Assembly: GCA_022770425.1 (NCBI GenBank)
Contig: JALEHY010000036.1
Coordinates: 1 to 12,700, forward strand
Direction of reading: 5' to 3'
DNA: 12,700 bases
Origin: Parvimonas sp.
GTDB taxonomy: Bacteria; Bacillota; Clostridia; Tissierellales; Peptoniphilaceae
Under the pieces are notes generated by a model, which had not been told where the DNA came from, did no database searches, and worked only from the letters and a program-made list of their open reading frames with translations. Below are positions 1-7,380 of the stretch, in pieces. The position numbers and the translations under genes are program-made. Within the stretch, counting starts at the first letter, position 1; each line of letters begins with the position of its first letter.

Positions 1-1374
1 TACATTTTTTCTGATGAATTTAAGTTTAAAACTTGGAGGAAACTTTGGATTGCACTTGCAAAAGCCGAGCAAAAATTAGGACTTAAAATAACTGATGAAC
101 AAATAAACGAATTAGAAAAATTTAAAGATGATATTAATTATGAAGTGGCACTCGAAAGGGAAAAAATCGTAAAACACGACGTTATGAGCCATGTTTATGC
201 ATACGGTATTCAATGTCCCTGTGCTAAAGGCATTATTCATTTAGGGGCAACAAGTTGTTATGTCGGAGATAATACAGAATTAATCGTTATGAAAGAAGCT
301 CTTTTGATTGTAAAGAAAAAAATTATAACAATCTTAAATCTACTAAAAGAAAATGCTTTGAAATATAAAGAAATTCCAACTTTAGCTTATACTCATTTTC
401 AAGCTGCACAACCAACTACCGTTGGAAAAAGACTTACTTTATATATGCAAGACTTACTTATTGACCTTGAAGAATTAACATTTGTTTTAGATAACTTAAA
501 ATTGTTGGGCTCTAAAGGAACAACGGGAAGTCAGGCATCATTTATGGAACTTTTTAATGGTGATGAAAAAAAAGTAAAAGAACTTGATGAATTTATTGCA
601 AGAGAAATGAATTTTAAAGGAGTTTATGCTGTTTCAGGTCAAACATACTCAAGAAAAATCGACAGCAAAATTTTATTTTTACTTTCAAATATTGCTCAAT
701 CTGCACATAAATTTTCAAATGATTTAAGGCTTTTACAACATTTAAAAGAAATAGAAGAACCTTTCGGAAAAAGTCAAATCGGATCATCTGCAATGCCATA
801 CAAAAGAAACCCTATGAAATCCGAGAGAATGGCAGCACTTAGCAATTTTGTAATATCAAATGTAATAAATCCAAGTATTACTTTTGCAACACAATGGTTT
901 GAAAGAACATTAGATGATAGTGCAAACAAAAGACTTTCAATTTCACAAGGATTTTTAGCACTTGACGGAATTTTAGAATTATATGCAAATGTAGTAAATG
1001 GTATGGTTGTTTATGAAAAAGTTATCGAAAAACATTTGATGGCTGAACTTCCTTTTATGGCAAGTGAAAACATAATGATGAACCAAGTAAAAAAAGGAGG
1101 AGACAGACAAGAACTCCATGAAAGAATAAGAGAACTTTCACAAATTGCAGGTAGCAATGTAAAAGAAAAAGGCCTTGAAAATAATTTACTGGAATTAATA
1201 GAAAACGATGACTTCTTCAATATTGAAAAAGATGAACTAAAAGAAGTTTTAGACCCTAAAAAATATATAGGAAGATGTATTTCTCAGGTTGATGAATTTA
1301 TAGAAAATGAAGTAAATCCTATACTTGAAAAAAATAAAAACGAAATTGAAAATATAAAAGAAATTGAAATTTAA
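1..1374 (+). CDS. purB: Adenylosuccinate lyase, 5' end outside window
   Basis: Cytoplasmic enzyme of purine synthesis. It splits SAICAR to AICAR and adenylosuccinate to AMP, releasing fumarate in both. The frame is open from base 1 and its first residues (YIFSDEFKFKTWRKLW) match the N-terminal region of PurB, so the true start lies just upstream; 457 codons are visible. The fumarate-lyase signature GSSAMPYKRNP is at visible codons 261-271 and holds the mobile-loop catalytic serine. The segment THFQAAQPTT near codon 131 carries a conserved active-site histidine. The length fits the long PurB type (about 475 residues) better than the roughly 430-residue Bacillus type. A GTG at 145 is internal and is not a start. 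The gene converges on the minus-strand acetyltransferase gene and shares a terminator with it. No regulatory region is visible. The family call is secure. Confidence 0.95.
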   Translation, partial: YIFSDEFKFKTWRKLWIALAKAEQKLGLKITDEQINELEKFKDDINYEVALEREKIVKHDVMSHVYAYGIQCPCAKGIIHLGATSCYVGDNTELIVMKEALLIVKKKIITILNLLKENALKYKEIPTLAYTHFQAAQPTTVGKRLTLYMQDLLIDLEELTFVLDNLKLLGSKGTTGSQASFMELFNGDEKKVKELDEFIAREMNFKGVYAVSGQTYSRKIDSKILFLLSNIAQSAHKFSNDLRLLQHLKEIEEPFGKSQIGSSAMPYKRNPMKSERMAALSNFVISNVINPSITFATQWFERTLDDSANKRLSISQGFLALDGILELYANVVNGMVVYEKVIEKHLMAELPFMASENIMMNQVKKGGDRQELHERIRELSQIAGSNVKEKGLENNLLELIENDDFFNIEKDELKEVLDPKKYIGRCISQVDEFIENEVNPILEKNKNEIENIKEIEI

Positions 1375-1413
1375 AAAAATAATATCCGCATTTATCAGCG
1401 GATATTATTTTTT
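1374..1413. terminator. Shared bidirectional intrinsic terminator
   Basis: Perfect 16-bp inverted repeat, 1374-1389 against 1398-1413, with an 8-base loop (atttatca). The GC-rich core ATCCGC/GCGGAT is flanked by six A on the left and six T on the right, so it can end transcripts from either side. The last base of the purB stop (1372-1374) is its first base. The minus-strand acetyltransferase stop (1405-1407) lies inside the right arm. Confidence 0.88.
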
Positions 1414-1920
1414 ATTCTGATTTTTTATTCTGGTATAATACTTTTCATCATCTTCATGATGAATATACGCTCCGTTATTTAACTGCACCTTTAAAGATTG
1501 TAAATTATTCTTGGAAACAGACATATAAATTTCGTCTTCTTCTATTATTTCAAAAGCCTTTTCTATTGCCAATTTTAATCCTTTTGTAGCATACCCTTTA
1601 TTCCTGCAATCTTCCTTGATTCCATAACCTATATGTCCTGCTCCGTTTTTTAAAAATTCATTAAGACTGTGCCTTATCCTGAACAATCCAACAATGTTAT
1701 CGTCATTCCATAAAAAATATTCTGTTGACGCTACATAACCTGACTGAAGATCAATACCTTTTGAATTATTTATAAGTTTGGGCAAGATAATTTTCTCAAA
1801 CTCATCAAAGCTACACCCACAAAATTTATTTGTAAATCCATTTTCATTTTCCGGAGTATTTGTAATAAATTCGTACTCTTTTTGTATATCTTCTATATTA
1901 ATTGCTTTTAAATATACCAT
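1405..1920 (-). CDS. GNAT family N-acetyltransferase (COG3981-like)
   Basis: Predicted cytoplasmic acetyl-CoA-dependent acetyltransferase of 171 residues; the acceptor is unknown. The segment RHSLNEFLKNGAGHIGYGI (about 83-101) followed by RNKGYATKGL (106-115) is the GNAT motif A / pyrophosphate-binding loop in the form seen in COG3981 proteins. NNLQSLKVQLNNGAY (138-152) fits the later N-x-x-S motif that places CoA. The ATG is preceded by AAGGTGATTAT, a plausible ribosome binding site. It is the last gene of the aspS operon, 33 bases after the rseC-like gene, and its stop lies in the shared terminator. The fold assignment is firm. Whether it acts on a ribosomal protein, a small molecule or an antibiotic cannot be told from sequence. 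Confidence 0.82.
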   Translation of the reverse strand: MVYLKAINIEDIQKEYEFITNTPENENGFTNKFCGCSFDEFEKIILPKLINNSKGIDLQSGYVASTEYFLWNDDNIVGLFRIRHSLNEFLKNGAGHIGYGIKEDCRNKGYATKGLKLAIEKAFEIIEEDEIYMSVSKNNLQSLKVQLNNGAYIHHEDDEKYYTRIKNQNKK

Positions 1921-1953
1921 ATAATCACCTTCTTTTAAAGATTACTTTTAATT

Positions 1954-2391
1954 TTAAGAATATAAATCTTTTTTTGAAATTTTTTGTTCCATAAACATAG
2001 CTTTTGTTGATATATGAGCGTATTTTTTGTCTATAAATTTCACTATCATAAATGCAATTGTCATCATTAAAATTCCAACTGAAAAACCTATTAAATCTAT
2101 ATTTTTTAAGTTCGGAAAGAAAATATTCAAAAGTAAAATTGAAAGCACAAAAAATAAAATAGGCAATCCATATAAAAATACAGAATATTTCAATACAGTT
2201 TTACTGTCTACTCCAATTTTAACATAATCTCCAACAGAAACATCAAGTAAATTATCCATTACAATGTACATACTCGGAGTGGGACATCCGGAACAAGTCT
2301 TGCAAGTTCCTTTGCATCCGCTAATTCTTGATACCAAAATTTTACATTTATTGTTATCCAACAATTTTGTAACATATCCTATTTGTTCCAT
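1954..2391 (-). CDS. RseC/MucC-like membrane protein (SoxR-reducing system family)
   Basis: Small membrane protein of 145 residues with the RseC/MucC architecture. The N-terminal domain has a cysteine cluster, CKGTCKTCSGC (C26, C30, C33, C36; also C16). Two hydrophobic segments follow at about 67-92 and 99-120, then a short basic tail. In proteobacteria this family is tied to sigma-E control and, as RsxC-linked proteins, to SoxR reduction. In clostridia it often accompanies electron-transport (Rnf) genes, but none is visible here. The four-cysteine cluster could bind an iron-sulfur cluster or another metal; that is inference. The ATG has AAAGGA upstream and overlaps the end of tcdA by 13 bases, which suggests translational coupling. 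Family call good, role unknown. Confidence 0.8.
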   Translation of the reverse strand: MEQIGYVTKLLDNNKCKILVSRISGCKGTCKTCSGCPTPSMYIVMDNLLDVSVGDYVKIGVDSKTVLKYSVFLYGLPILFFVLSILLLNIFFPNLKNIDLIGFSVGILMMTIAFMIVKFIDKKYAHISTKAMFMEQKISKKDLYS

Positions 2392-3092
2392 AAAATCAAA
2401 TCCTTTATAACTTCCGATGCAATGATAAGTCCTACAACAGACGGAATAAAACTTATGCTTGAAGGCGATGATTTTCTTCTTTCATTTGATTCTATTTTTT
2501 CTCCTATTGAAGATTCATCGGAATAAACAACCTTTAATTTTTTAACACCCAAAGTTTTTAATTCCCTTCTCATAACTCTTGCAAGAGGACAAACAGAAGT
2601 TTTGTTTATATCGGAAACTTTAAACCTTGTAGGATCTAATTTGTTTCCTGCCCCCATTGCACTTATTATTTTTATTTTATTTTCGTAAGCATATTTTGCT
2701 AAATATAATTTTGACGTAATCGTATCTATAGCATCCACTATATAATCATACTCTTTTAACTCAAAATCTAAAATATTTTCTTTTTCCAACTTTTTTTTGA
2801 AACAATTAACCTGTATATCGGGATTTATAAGTTCTACTCTTTTTTTCATCTCATCAACTTTAAAAAATCCAACCGTACTCGGAAAAGCATGAATTTGTCT
2901 ATTTACATTTGTAATATCTATAGTATCAAAGTCAACCATTGATATTTCACCTACACCACTGCGAGCAAGAGCTTCAACTGTAAAACTCCCGACTCCGCCT
3001 ATTCCAAATACTATTACTTTTGAATTTTTTAAAATATTTAAAGAGTCCTTTCCTATTAACATCTCAGTTCTTGTATATATATTATTTTCCAA
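2379..3092 (-). CDS. tcdA: tRNA threonylcarbamoyladenosine dehydratase (TcdA/CsdL, ThiF/E1-like)
   Basis: ATP-dependent enzyme that cyclises t6A at position 37 of ANN-decoding tRNAs to ct6A. The 237 residues show the E1-like Rossmann fold. The nucleotide loop is GIGGVG (30-35), then VDFDTID (53-59), NRQIHA (64-69) and the DAID segment (120-123). The N-terminus (TRTEMLIGKDSL) matches Gram-positive TcdA proteins. The only start that keeps this block is a TTG at 3092, because an in-frame TAA lies two codons upstream; the next ATG (residue 11) would remove the conserved TRTE. A GAGGAG lies about 13 bases before the TTG, which is rather far. The gene overlaps aspS by 11 bases and the rseC-like gene by 13. 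Other E1-like enzymes (MoeB, ThiF) are less likely, because no sulfur-carrier gene is nearby and the length and C-terminal region fit TcdA. Confidence 0.87.
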   Translation of the reverse strand: MENNIYTRTEMLIGKDSLNILKNSKVIVFGIGGVGSFTVEALARSGVGEISMVDFDTIDITNVNRQIHAFPSTVGFFKVDEMKKRVELINPDIQVNCFKKKLEKENILDFELKEYDYIVDAIDTITSKLYLAKYAYENKIKIISAMGAGNKLDPTRFKVSDINKTSVCPLARVMRRELKTLGVKKLKVVYSDESSIGEKIESNERRKSSPSSISFIPSVVGLIIASEVIKDLILWNK

Positions 3093-4854
3093 TTTTTAAA
3101 TTTAACTCCTCAAGCTGTGCATCTGATACTATACAAGGAGCTTCTGTAAGCAAGTCAGATGCTGATTGTGTTTTCGGGAATGCTATTACATCCTTTATGT
3201 TATTTGTACCCGCAAGTAACATTATCAATCTATCAAGGCCAAATGCAAGTCCACCATGCGGAGGTGTTCCATATTTTAATGCTTCAAGTAAAAATCCAAA
3301 TTTAGTTTCTGTTTCTTCTTTTGTAAGTCCTAATGCTTTAAACATTTTATTTTGCAATTCTGAATTATTAATTCTAATTGAACCTCCTCCAAGCTCGTCA
3401 CCATTTATTACAATGTCGTATGCCTTTGCATAAACTTTTTCGGGATTACTTTCCAAATATTGAATGTCTTCATCTTTAGGATGAGTAAACGGATGATGTT
3501 TTGAAACATATCTATTTTCTTCTTCATCATATTCAAATAATGGAAAATCAACTATCCAACATAAATTGTATTCATTAGGATTTAATAAATTCATTTCCTT
3601 TGCGATTACTCCTCTTAAAGCTCCCAATGAATTTAAAACAATATCATTTTTATCTGCAAGTATTAAAATTAAATCATCATCCTCAGCGTTCATTTTTTCT
3701 TTTATACTTTTAATAATTTCCTCATTTAAAAATTTTGAAATTGAAGAAGTAACTTCCCCATTTGAAATTTTTATCCAGAAAAGATTTTTTGCTCCAAAAT
3801 CTCTTATTGAATCAATTAACTTATCAATTTTTTTTCTTGTGTATTCTTTTGAATATTTTCCTATTGAAATTGCTCTTACACTTCCACCTTCAGAAATTGC
3901 ATTTTTGAATAAATCAAATTCAACTTCCTTTACACAATTTGTAATATTTCTAATTTCAAAACCAAAACGTAAATCAGGTTTATCACTTCCGTATTTTTCC
4001 ATTGCATCATCATATTTCATTCTCTTTATAGGTAATTCTAAGTCAATTCCCTTAATTTCTTTAAATAATTTTTGTAACATTCTTTCATTAACATCAATAA
4101 CGTCTTCAACATCAACAAAACTCATTTCAAGGTCCACTTGAGTAAACTCAGGTTGTCTGTTCGCCCTTAAGTCCTCATCTCTAAAACATTTGACTATTTG
4201 AAAATATCTATCCATTCCTGAAATCATCAAAAGTTGTTTCATAATTTGCGGAGATTGTGGAAGCGCATAAAAACTTCCCGGATTTACTCTTGAAGGTACA
4301 AGATAATCTCTTGCCCCTTCAGGTGTAGGTTTATTAAGGTACGGAGTTTCTATCTCTACAAAATTATTTTCAGTGTAAAAATCTCTAATTACCTTACACA
4401 CCTTAGCTCTTAATTTTAAATTATTTTGTAAACTCTCTTTTCTTAAATCTAAAAATCTGTATTTTAGTCTTAAACTTTCAGAAACATTATCATCATCTTT
4501 AATGTAAATCGGAGGTGTCTGTGCAGTATCTAAAATAACTAACTCATTTACCTCTACTTCAATATCTCCTGTTGGAATTTTTGAGTTTTTACTTTCTCGT
4601 TCAGAAACAATCCCTTTAACAGCTAAAACAAATTCAGATCTTATATCTTTTGCTCTATTAAAAAGTTCTTCTCCTAAAGTATCTCTAATAACAATTTGTG
4701 AAATACCTGTTGTATCTCTTAAATCCATAAAGATTAATGAACCTAAGTTTCTTTCCTTAGCAACCCATCCCATCAAAGTTACTTCTTTGCCTATGTCCTC
4801 TTTTCTTAAACTTCCACACATATTAGTTCTTCTTAAATTTCCCATTTGTGCCAT
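3082..4854 (-). CDS. aspS: Aspartyl-tRNA synthetase
   Basis: Class II cytoplasmic enzyme that charges tRNA-Asp; 590 residues, the usual bacterial length. Order of parts: N-terminal OB-fold anticodon domain (about 1-110), motif 1 area with FLDLR (134-138), motif 2 FRDEDLRANRQPEFTQVD (224-241), the bacterial GAD insertion (about 290-410), HPFTHP, and motif 3 GLAFGLDRL near the C-terminus. The ATG at 4854 is chosen because AAGGAGG stands 5 bases upstream. The frame runs open to 4917, but that stretch is the T-box antiterminator and terminator, not protein. L37 in RNLGSLIF matches E. coli-type discriminating enzymes rather than the His of non-discriminating forms; this is a weak hint only. It is the first gene of the T-box operon and overlaps tcdA by 11 bases. 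Confidence 0.96.
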   Translation of the reverse strand: MAQMGNLRRTNMCGSLRKEDIGKEVTLMGWVAKERNLGSLIFMDLRDTTGISQIVIRDTLGEELFNRAKDIRSEFVLAVKGIVSERESKNSKIPTGDIEVEVNELVILDTAQTPPIYIKDDDNVSESLRLKYRFLDLRKESLQNNLKLRAKVCKVIRDFYTENNFVEIETPYLNKPTPEGARDYLVPSRVNPGSFYALPQSPQIMKQLLMISGMDRYFQIVKCFRDEDLRANRQPEFTQVDLEMSFVDVEDVIDVNERMLQKLFKEIKGIDLELPIKRMKYDDAMEKYGSDKPDLRFGFEIRNITNCVKEVEFDLFKNAISEGGSVRAISIGKYSKEYTRKKIDKLIDSIRDFGAKNLFWIKISNGEVTSSISKFLNEEIIKSIKEKMNAEDDDLILILADKNDIVLNSLGALRGVIAKEMNLLNPNEYNLCWIVDFPLFEYDEEENRYVSKHHPFTHPKDEDIQYLESNPEKVYAKAYDIVINGDELGGGSIRINNSELQNKMFKALGLTKEETETKFGFLLEALKYGTPPHGGLAFGLDRLIMLLAGTNNIKDVIAFPKTQSASDLLTEAPCIVSDAQLEELNLKIGK

Positions 4855-4859
4855 ATTTT

Positions 4860-4866
4860 CCTCCTT
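4860..4866 (-). promoter_or_regulatory. Ribosome binding site of aspS
   Basis: AAGGAGG on the minus strand, 5 bases before the ATG at 4854. It fixes the aspS start and lies just after the T-box terminator run of T, so termination removes both the site and the gene. Confidence 0.85.
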
Positions 4867-4868
4867 AT

Positions 4869-4896
4869 AAAAAAAGTCCCTGCAAAATGCAGGGAC
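4869..4896 (-). terminator. T-box regulated intrinsic terminator
   Basis: Perfect 9-bp stem on the minus strand, GTCCCTGCA/TGCAGGGAC (4888-4896 with 4876-4884), loop of three bases, then seven T (4875-4869). Its 5' arm is also the 3' side of the antiterminator, so the two structures exclude each other. Confidence 0.93.
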
Positions 4897-5053
4897 GAAT
4901 TTAATCCGCGGTACCACCCTAATTATAGGTATCTCTCTTTTAAAAAACAGCTCCGGATTGTCCCATCTTGTATTAATTAGTAACTTTCACCAAATGTTAC
5001 CTCTCTAAAAATCTTAACAAAACTTTTTTCCTTCATCACTTAATATTTTAATT
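4869..5053 (-). ncRNA. T-box leader, aspartate specifier, upstream of aspS
   Basis: Cis-acting RNA that reads through its terminator when bound to uncharged tRNA. The conserved T-box AGGGTGGTACCGCGG lies at 4920-4906, reading the minus strand. AGGG pairs with CCCT and GCG with CGT of 4891-4897, leaving UGGU free to pair with the tRNA 3' end. That antiterminator shares the terminator arm. Upstream, stem I shows an AGAGAG motif and a GTAAC...GTTAC apical stem around GGTGAAA. On its 3' side, GGGACAATCC contains GAC (4962-4960) followed by A, the expected specifier for Asp. The 5' end near 5053 is inferred from the promoter. Element and terminator are certain; the exact stem I fold was drawn by eye. 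Confidence 0.93.
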
Positions 5054-5059
5054 TCGATA

Positions 5060-5088
5060 ATTATAACAGTAAAACAAAAAAAAGTCAA
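5060..5088 (-). promoter_or_regulatory. Sigma-A promoter of the aspS T-box operon
   Basis: Minus strand: -35 TTGACT (5088-5083), 17-base spacer, -10 TATAAT (5065-5060). The start point should fall near 5053, giving a leader of about 200 bases before the aspS ATG. Confidence 0.9.
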
Positions 5089-5184
5089 CTGAAAATAATA
5101 AATATAAGATTATTTACAGTTGAATAACTTTATCTACTATTGATGTCAAATTATTAAACTAAGTTTTTTCTCTATACATCATTT

Positions 5185-5286
5185 TGAGCGAAGTTAATCT
5201 ATCTCTAACTTTGTTTTGCTACAGACAAAAATAGAATGAGCCCAATTCACTTTGCTCATTTCAGACGAAATGACGTTTTATGGGCT
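5185..5286. repeat. Imperfect inverted-repeat element, possible dispersed repeat or terminator
   Basis: Part of a 220-base stretch without genes. TGAGCGAAGTTAAT (5185-5198) recurs inverted, with 12 of 14 bases matching, at 5245-5258 (ATTCACTTTGCTCA). The right part holds nested stems: TCATTTC/GAAATGA (5256-5262, 5267-5273) with loop AGAC, TGAGC/GCTCA (5237-5241, 5254-5258), and AGCCCA/TGGGCT (5239-5244, 5281-5286). The TGAGCGAAG-type core resembles small dispersed repeats common in many bacterial genomes. Because it follows the last gene of the murJ block, it could also end that transcript. The run of T after it on the minus strand (CTATTTTTG) is moderate. Confidence 0.5.
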
Positions 5287-5308
5287 TTACTTTTATAACT
5301 AAATGTAA

Positions 5309-5818
5309 TTAATTTTTATCACTACTTTCTTCATCTGTAACTTCTTCGATAATACTTTCATTTTCAACATCATCAGTATCAATGCCTTCAATATTCTCAT
5401 CCAAAGAATCCTTATTTTTGCCAAACAAATATGAAAATCCGCCAATCATAACAAATACACATGCTATTGTAGGATATATCCAAAAAAACCATTTATTGGT
5501 TAACTTAGGATATATTTTCAAAAAGTTTTTAAAAACATCAAAAAATTGTAAATGGTAGCGACTTGCTATACTGATAGAAGTTGCTATTACTTCCGCCAAA
5601 AACATCGAAGCACAAGAAATAATTATCGAAATTACAACTCCAAGTTTTGTTAATTTTCTTGAAAATGCAGTATACATAAAAATTGCACCATATAAAGCAA
5701 TAATTCCTGACCATGAACTGAATACACGAACCATAGTAAGTATAACATATATTGCAACTCCACCAAAACATCCTATTATCGCTCCTATTGTTCCTAATAA
5801 AATATTTCCTTTTTTCAT
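5309..5818 (-). CDS. Small membrane protein with acidic C-terminal tail, function unknown
   Basis: Not assigned to a known family. The 169 residues contain about four hydrophobic segments (roughly 5-29, 36-54, 58-80 and 112-132). They are followed by a strongly acidic, probably disordered cytoplasmic tail (from about 136, rich in D and E). No catalytic motif is seen. The ATG at 5818 has AAGGAG close upstream and follows the murJ stop by 12 bases, so the two genes are very likely co-transcribed and possibly coupled. That suggests a role at the membrane or in envelope assembly, but this is context only. Minus-strand transcription then enters the inverted-repeat region at 5185-5286. Confidence 0.72.
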   Translation of the reverse strand: MKKGNILLGTIGAIIGCFGGVAIYVILTMVRVFSSWSGIIALYGAIFMYTAFSRKLTKLGVVISIIISCASMFLAEVIATSISIASRYHLQFFDVFKNFLKIYPKLTNKWFFWIYPTIACVFVMIGGFSYLFGKNKDSLDENIEGIDTDDVENESIIEEVTDEESSDKN

Positions 5819-5830
5819 AATTTCTCCTTG

Positions 5831-7336
5831 TTAAAATTTCTTTAAAATTGCTCTTAAAATATCCAAAGCTTGTGCAGTTCTAAGCAACACTGAAACTATT
5901 GCATAAGTTAAAACCGCAAATATCATTGCAATTAAAAGACTTAAATTTGAAGATAATTTCAAATGTAATACGAAAAATATACTCTTTGATACAACCGCCA
6001 TAGCAAATGCAGAAATTAACATTTTAATCGCATTTTTCTTTATAGCTTGTGTTTTTATTTTTCCTATTTTCTTAGTTAATTTAAAATATAAATTTATTGC
6101 ACCGAAAATTGAAGAAATACTTGACCCTAACGCTAAGCCGTTTAATCCCATCCAGTATGATAAAACTATTGAAGAAATTATATTTAAAAGAACCATTTCT
6201 ACTGAATTTATCAAAGGAATTTTTGTTTTTTTCATAGCATAGAACGAATTTGAAAGAACATCTCTTACTCCAAGTCCAACAAGCCCTATAGCATAAAAAA
6301 ACAATGCACCTGAAACTAATACAACATCATTTTCATCAAATTTTCCTCTTTTAAATATAAATGTTACAATTTCCTTTGAAAAAATCAATATTCCTGTACA
6401 AGAAGGAATTACCAAATACAAAATAGTAGATATAGTCTTTGCAACTTGTATTTTGAATTTCGATATTGACTCTATTGCGAGTTTACTCAAAGTAGGATAC
6501 ACTGAAGTTACTATTGAAACAACCATTATCCCCCATACAAACTCATTTAATTTTACTGCATAAGTTAAAACAGAAATTCCTTTTATTGATATGAATGAAG
6601 CTAAATTCTTATCAATAAGTTGATTTATTTGATTTACAGCAAGCCCAAAAATGATAGGTAAAGCTAACAAAAAAAGTCTTTTAACATTTTTGTCTTTAAA
6701 ATCCAAATTAAAAGTATGACTGTAACCTGTTTTTTTAATTGCCGGCATATATGGAATATACTGCAAAATTGTAGCAACAGCAACTCCCATCGGTGCTAAA
6801 ATAGGATTTATGTAGTAACTTAAAATCAAAAATAAAATAATCACAACATTATATAAAAGTCCTGTTGAACCCGGAACTATAAAGTTCCCTTTTATATTCA
6901 AATATCCTTTTAAAATTGCATTCAAAAGCTGTGCAAACATTCCAAGTATTGTGATTCTTGTGAATTTAACAGAGAGTTCAAAAATATCTCCCGAATACCC
7001 CATTGCAAATACATATACTATCTTATCCGCAAAAATATACGCAATTAAAGTTGCAAATATTGAAATTACAAAAATAATATTCAATATATTACTTGAAAAT
7101 TTATCAGCTTGTTTTGTTCCTTGCTTATCCTGAATTCCGGTATACATAGGAATAAAATTCGCTGCAAACCCCGAAATTACAAATCCTAAAATAGTATAAG
7201 GAACTATAGATGCAATTTGAAAAGCAGTTGCAACTTCACCGGTTCCGTAAAAAAATGACAAAAGTATCTCTCTGAAAAATCCCAAAACTTTGGACAAAAC
7301 ATTTATTATCATCAACAAAAAGGCTGTGTACCCCAT
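5831..7336 (-). CDS. murJ: Lipid II flippase MurJ (MviN family)
   Basis: Polytopic membrane protein of 501 residues, of the MOP exporter superfamily. It moves lipid-linked peptidoglycan precursor from the inner to the outer face of the membrane. The N-terminus INVLSKVLGFFREILLS with R22 is typical. FQIASIVPYTILGFVISGFAANFIPMY (given here only as positions 39-65) matches the family pattern ending in FIP. The mid-region FKRGKFDENDV (near 330) and VLSNSFYAMKKTKIP are also family features. The length fits 13-14 membrane helices. The ATG at 7336 has AGGAGA 6 bases upstream. A small hairpin separates it from the upstream gene, and the next gene begins 12 bases after its stop. Wzx-type flippases are the alternative, but the RGKFD motif and the lack of polysaccharide genes favour MurJ. 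Confidence 0.9.
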   Translation of the reverse strand: MGYTAFLLMIINVLSKVLGFFREILLSFFYGTGEVATAFQIASIVPYTILGFVISGFAANFIPMYTGIQDKQGTKQADKFSSNILNIIFVISIFATLIAYIFADKIVYVFAMGYSGDIFELSVKFTRITILGMFAQLLNAILKGYLNIKGNFIVPGSTGLLYNVVIILFLILSYYINPILAPMGVAVATILQYIPYMPAIKKTGYSHTFNLDFKDKNVKRLFLLALPIIFGLAVNQINQLIDKNLASFISIKGISVLTYAVKLNEFVWGIMVVSIVTSVYPTLSKLAIESISKFKIQVAKTISTILYLVIPSCTGILIFSKEIVTFIFKRGKFDENDVVLVSGALFFYAIGLVGLGVRDVLSNSFYAMKKTKIPLINSVEMVLLNIISSIVLSYWMGLNGLALGSSISSIFGAINLYFKLTKKIGKIKTQAIKKNAIKMLISAFAMAVVSKSIFFVLHLKLSSNLSLLIAMIFAVLTYAIVSVLLRTAQALDILRAILKKF

Positions 7337-7352
7337 AAAATTCTCCTATCTT

Positions 7353-7380
7353 AAAAAGCCAAAAACAAATGTTTTTGACT
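7353..7380 (-). terminator. Weak hairpin before murJ, possible partial terminator
   Basis: Minus strand: AGTCAAAAAC, loop ATTT, then GTTTTTGGCT followed by more T (7380-7353). The stem is mostly A-U with one G-U pair, so it is weak. It begins at the base after the stop of the upstream gene (7381-7383) and ends about 16 bases before the murJ ATG. Confidence 0.5.

Noticed and set aside
145..1374. purB starting at the GTG at 145
   Set aside because: The frame is open from base 1 and encodes conserved PurB N-terminal residues, so the gene runs in from outside the window.
3566..4141. 191-codon open frame on the plus strand
   Set aside because: It lies wholly opposite aspS, has no ribosome binding site or recognisable domain, and mirrors AT-rich codon composition. 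The same applies to the plus-strand frame at 3020-3433.
4855..4917. 21-residue N-terminal extension of aspS
   Set aside because: This stretch is the T-box antiterminator and terminator. A strong AAGGAGG and ATG at 4854 give a normal AspRS N-terminus.
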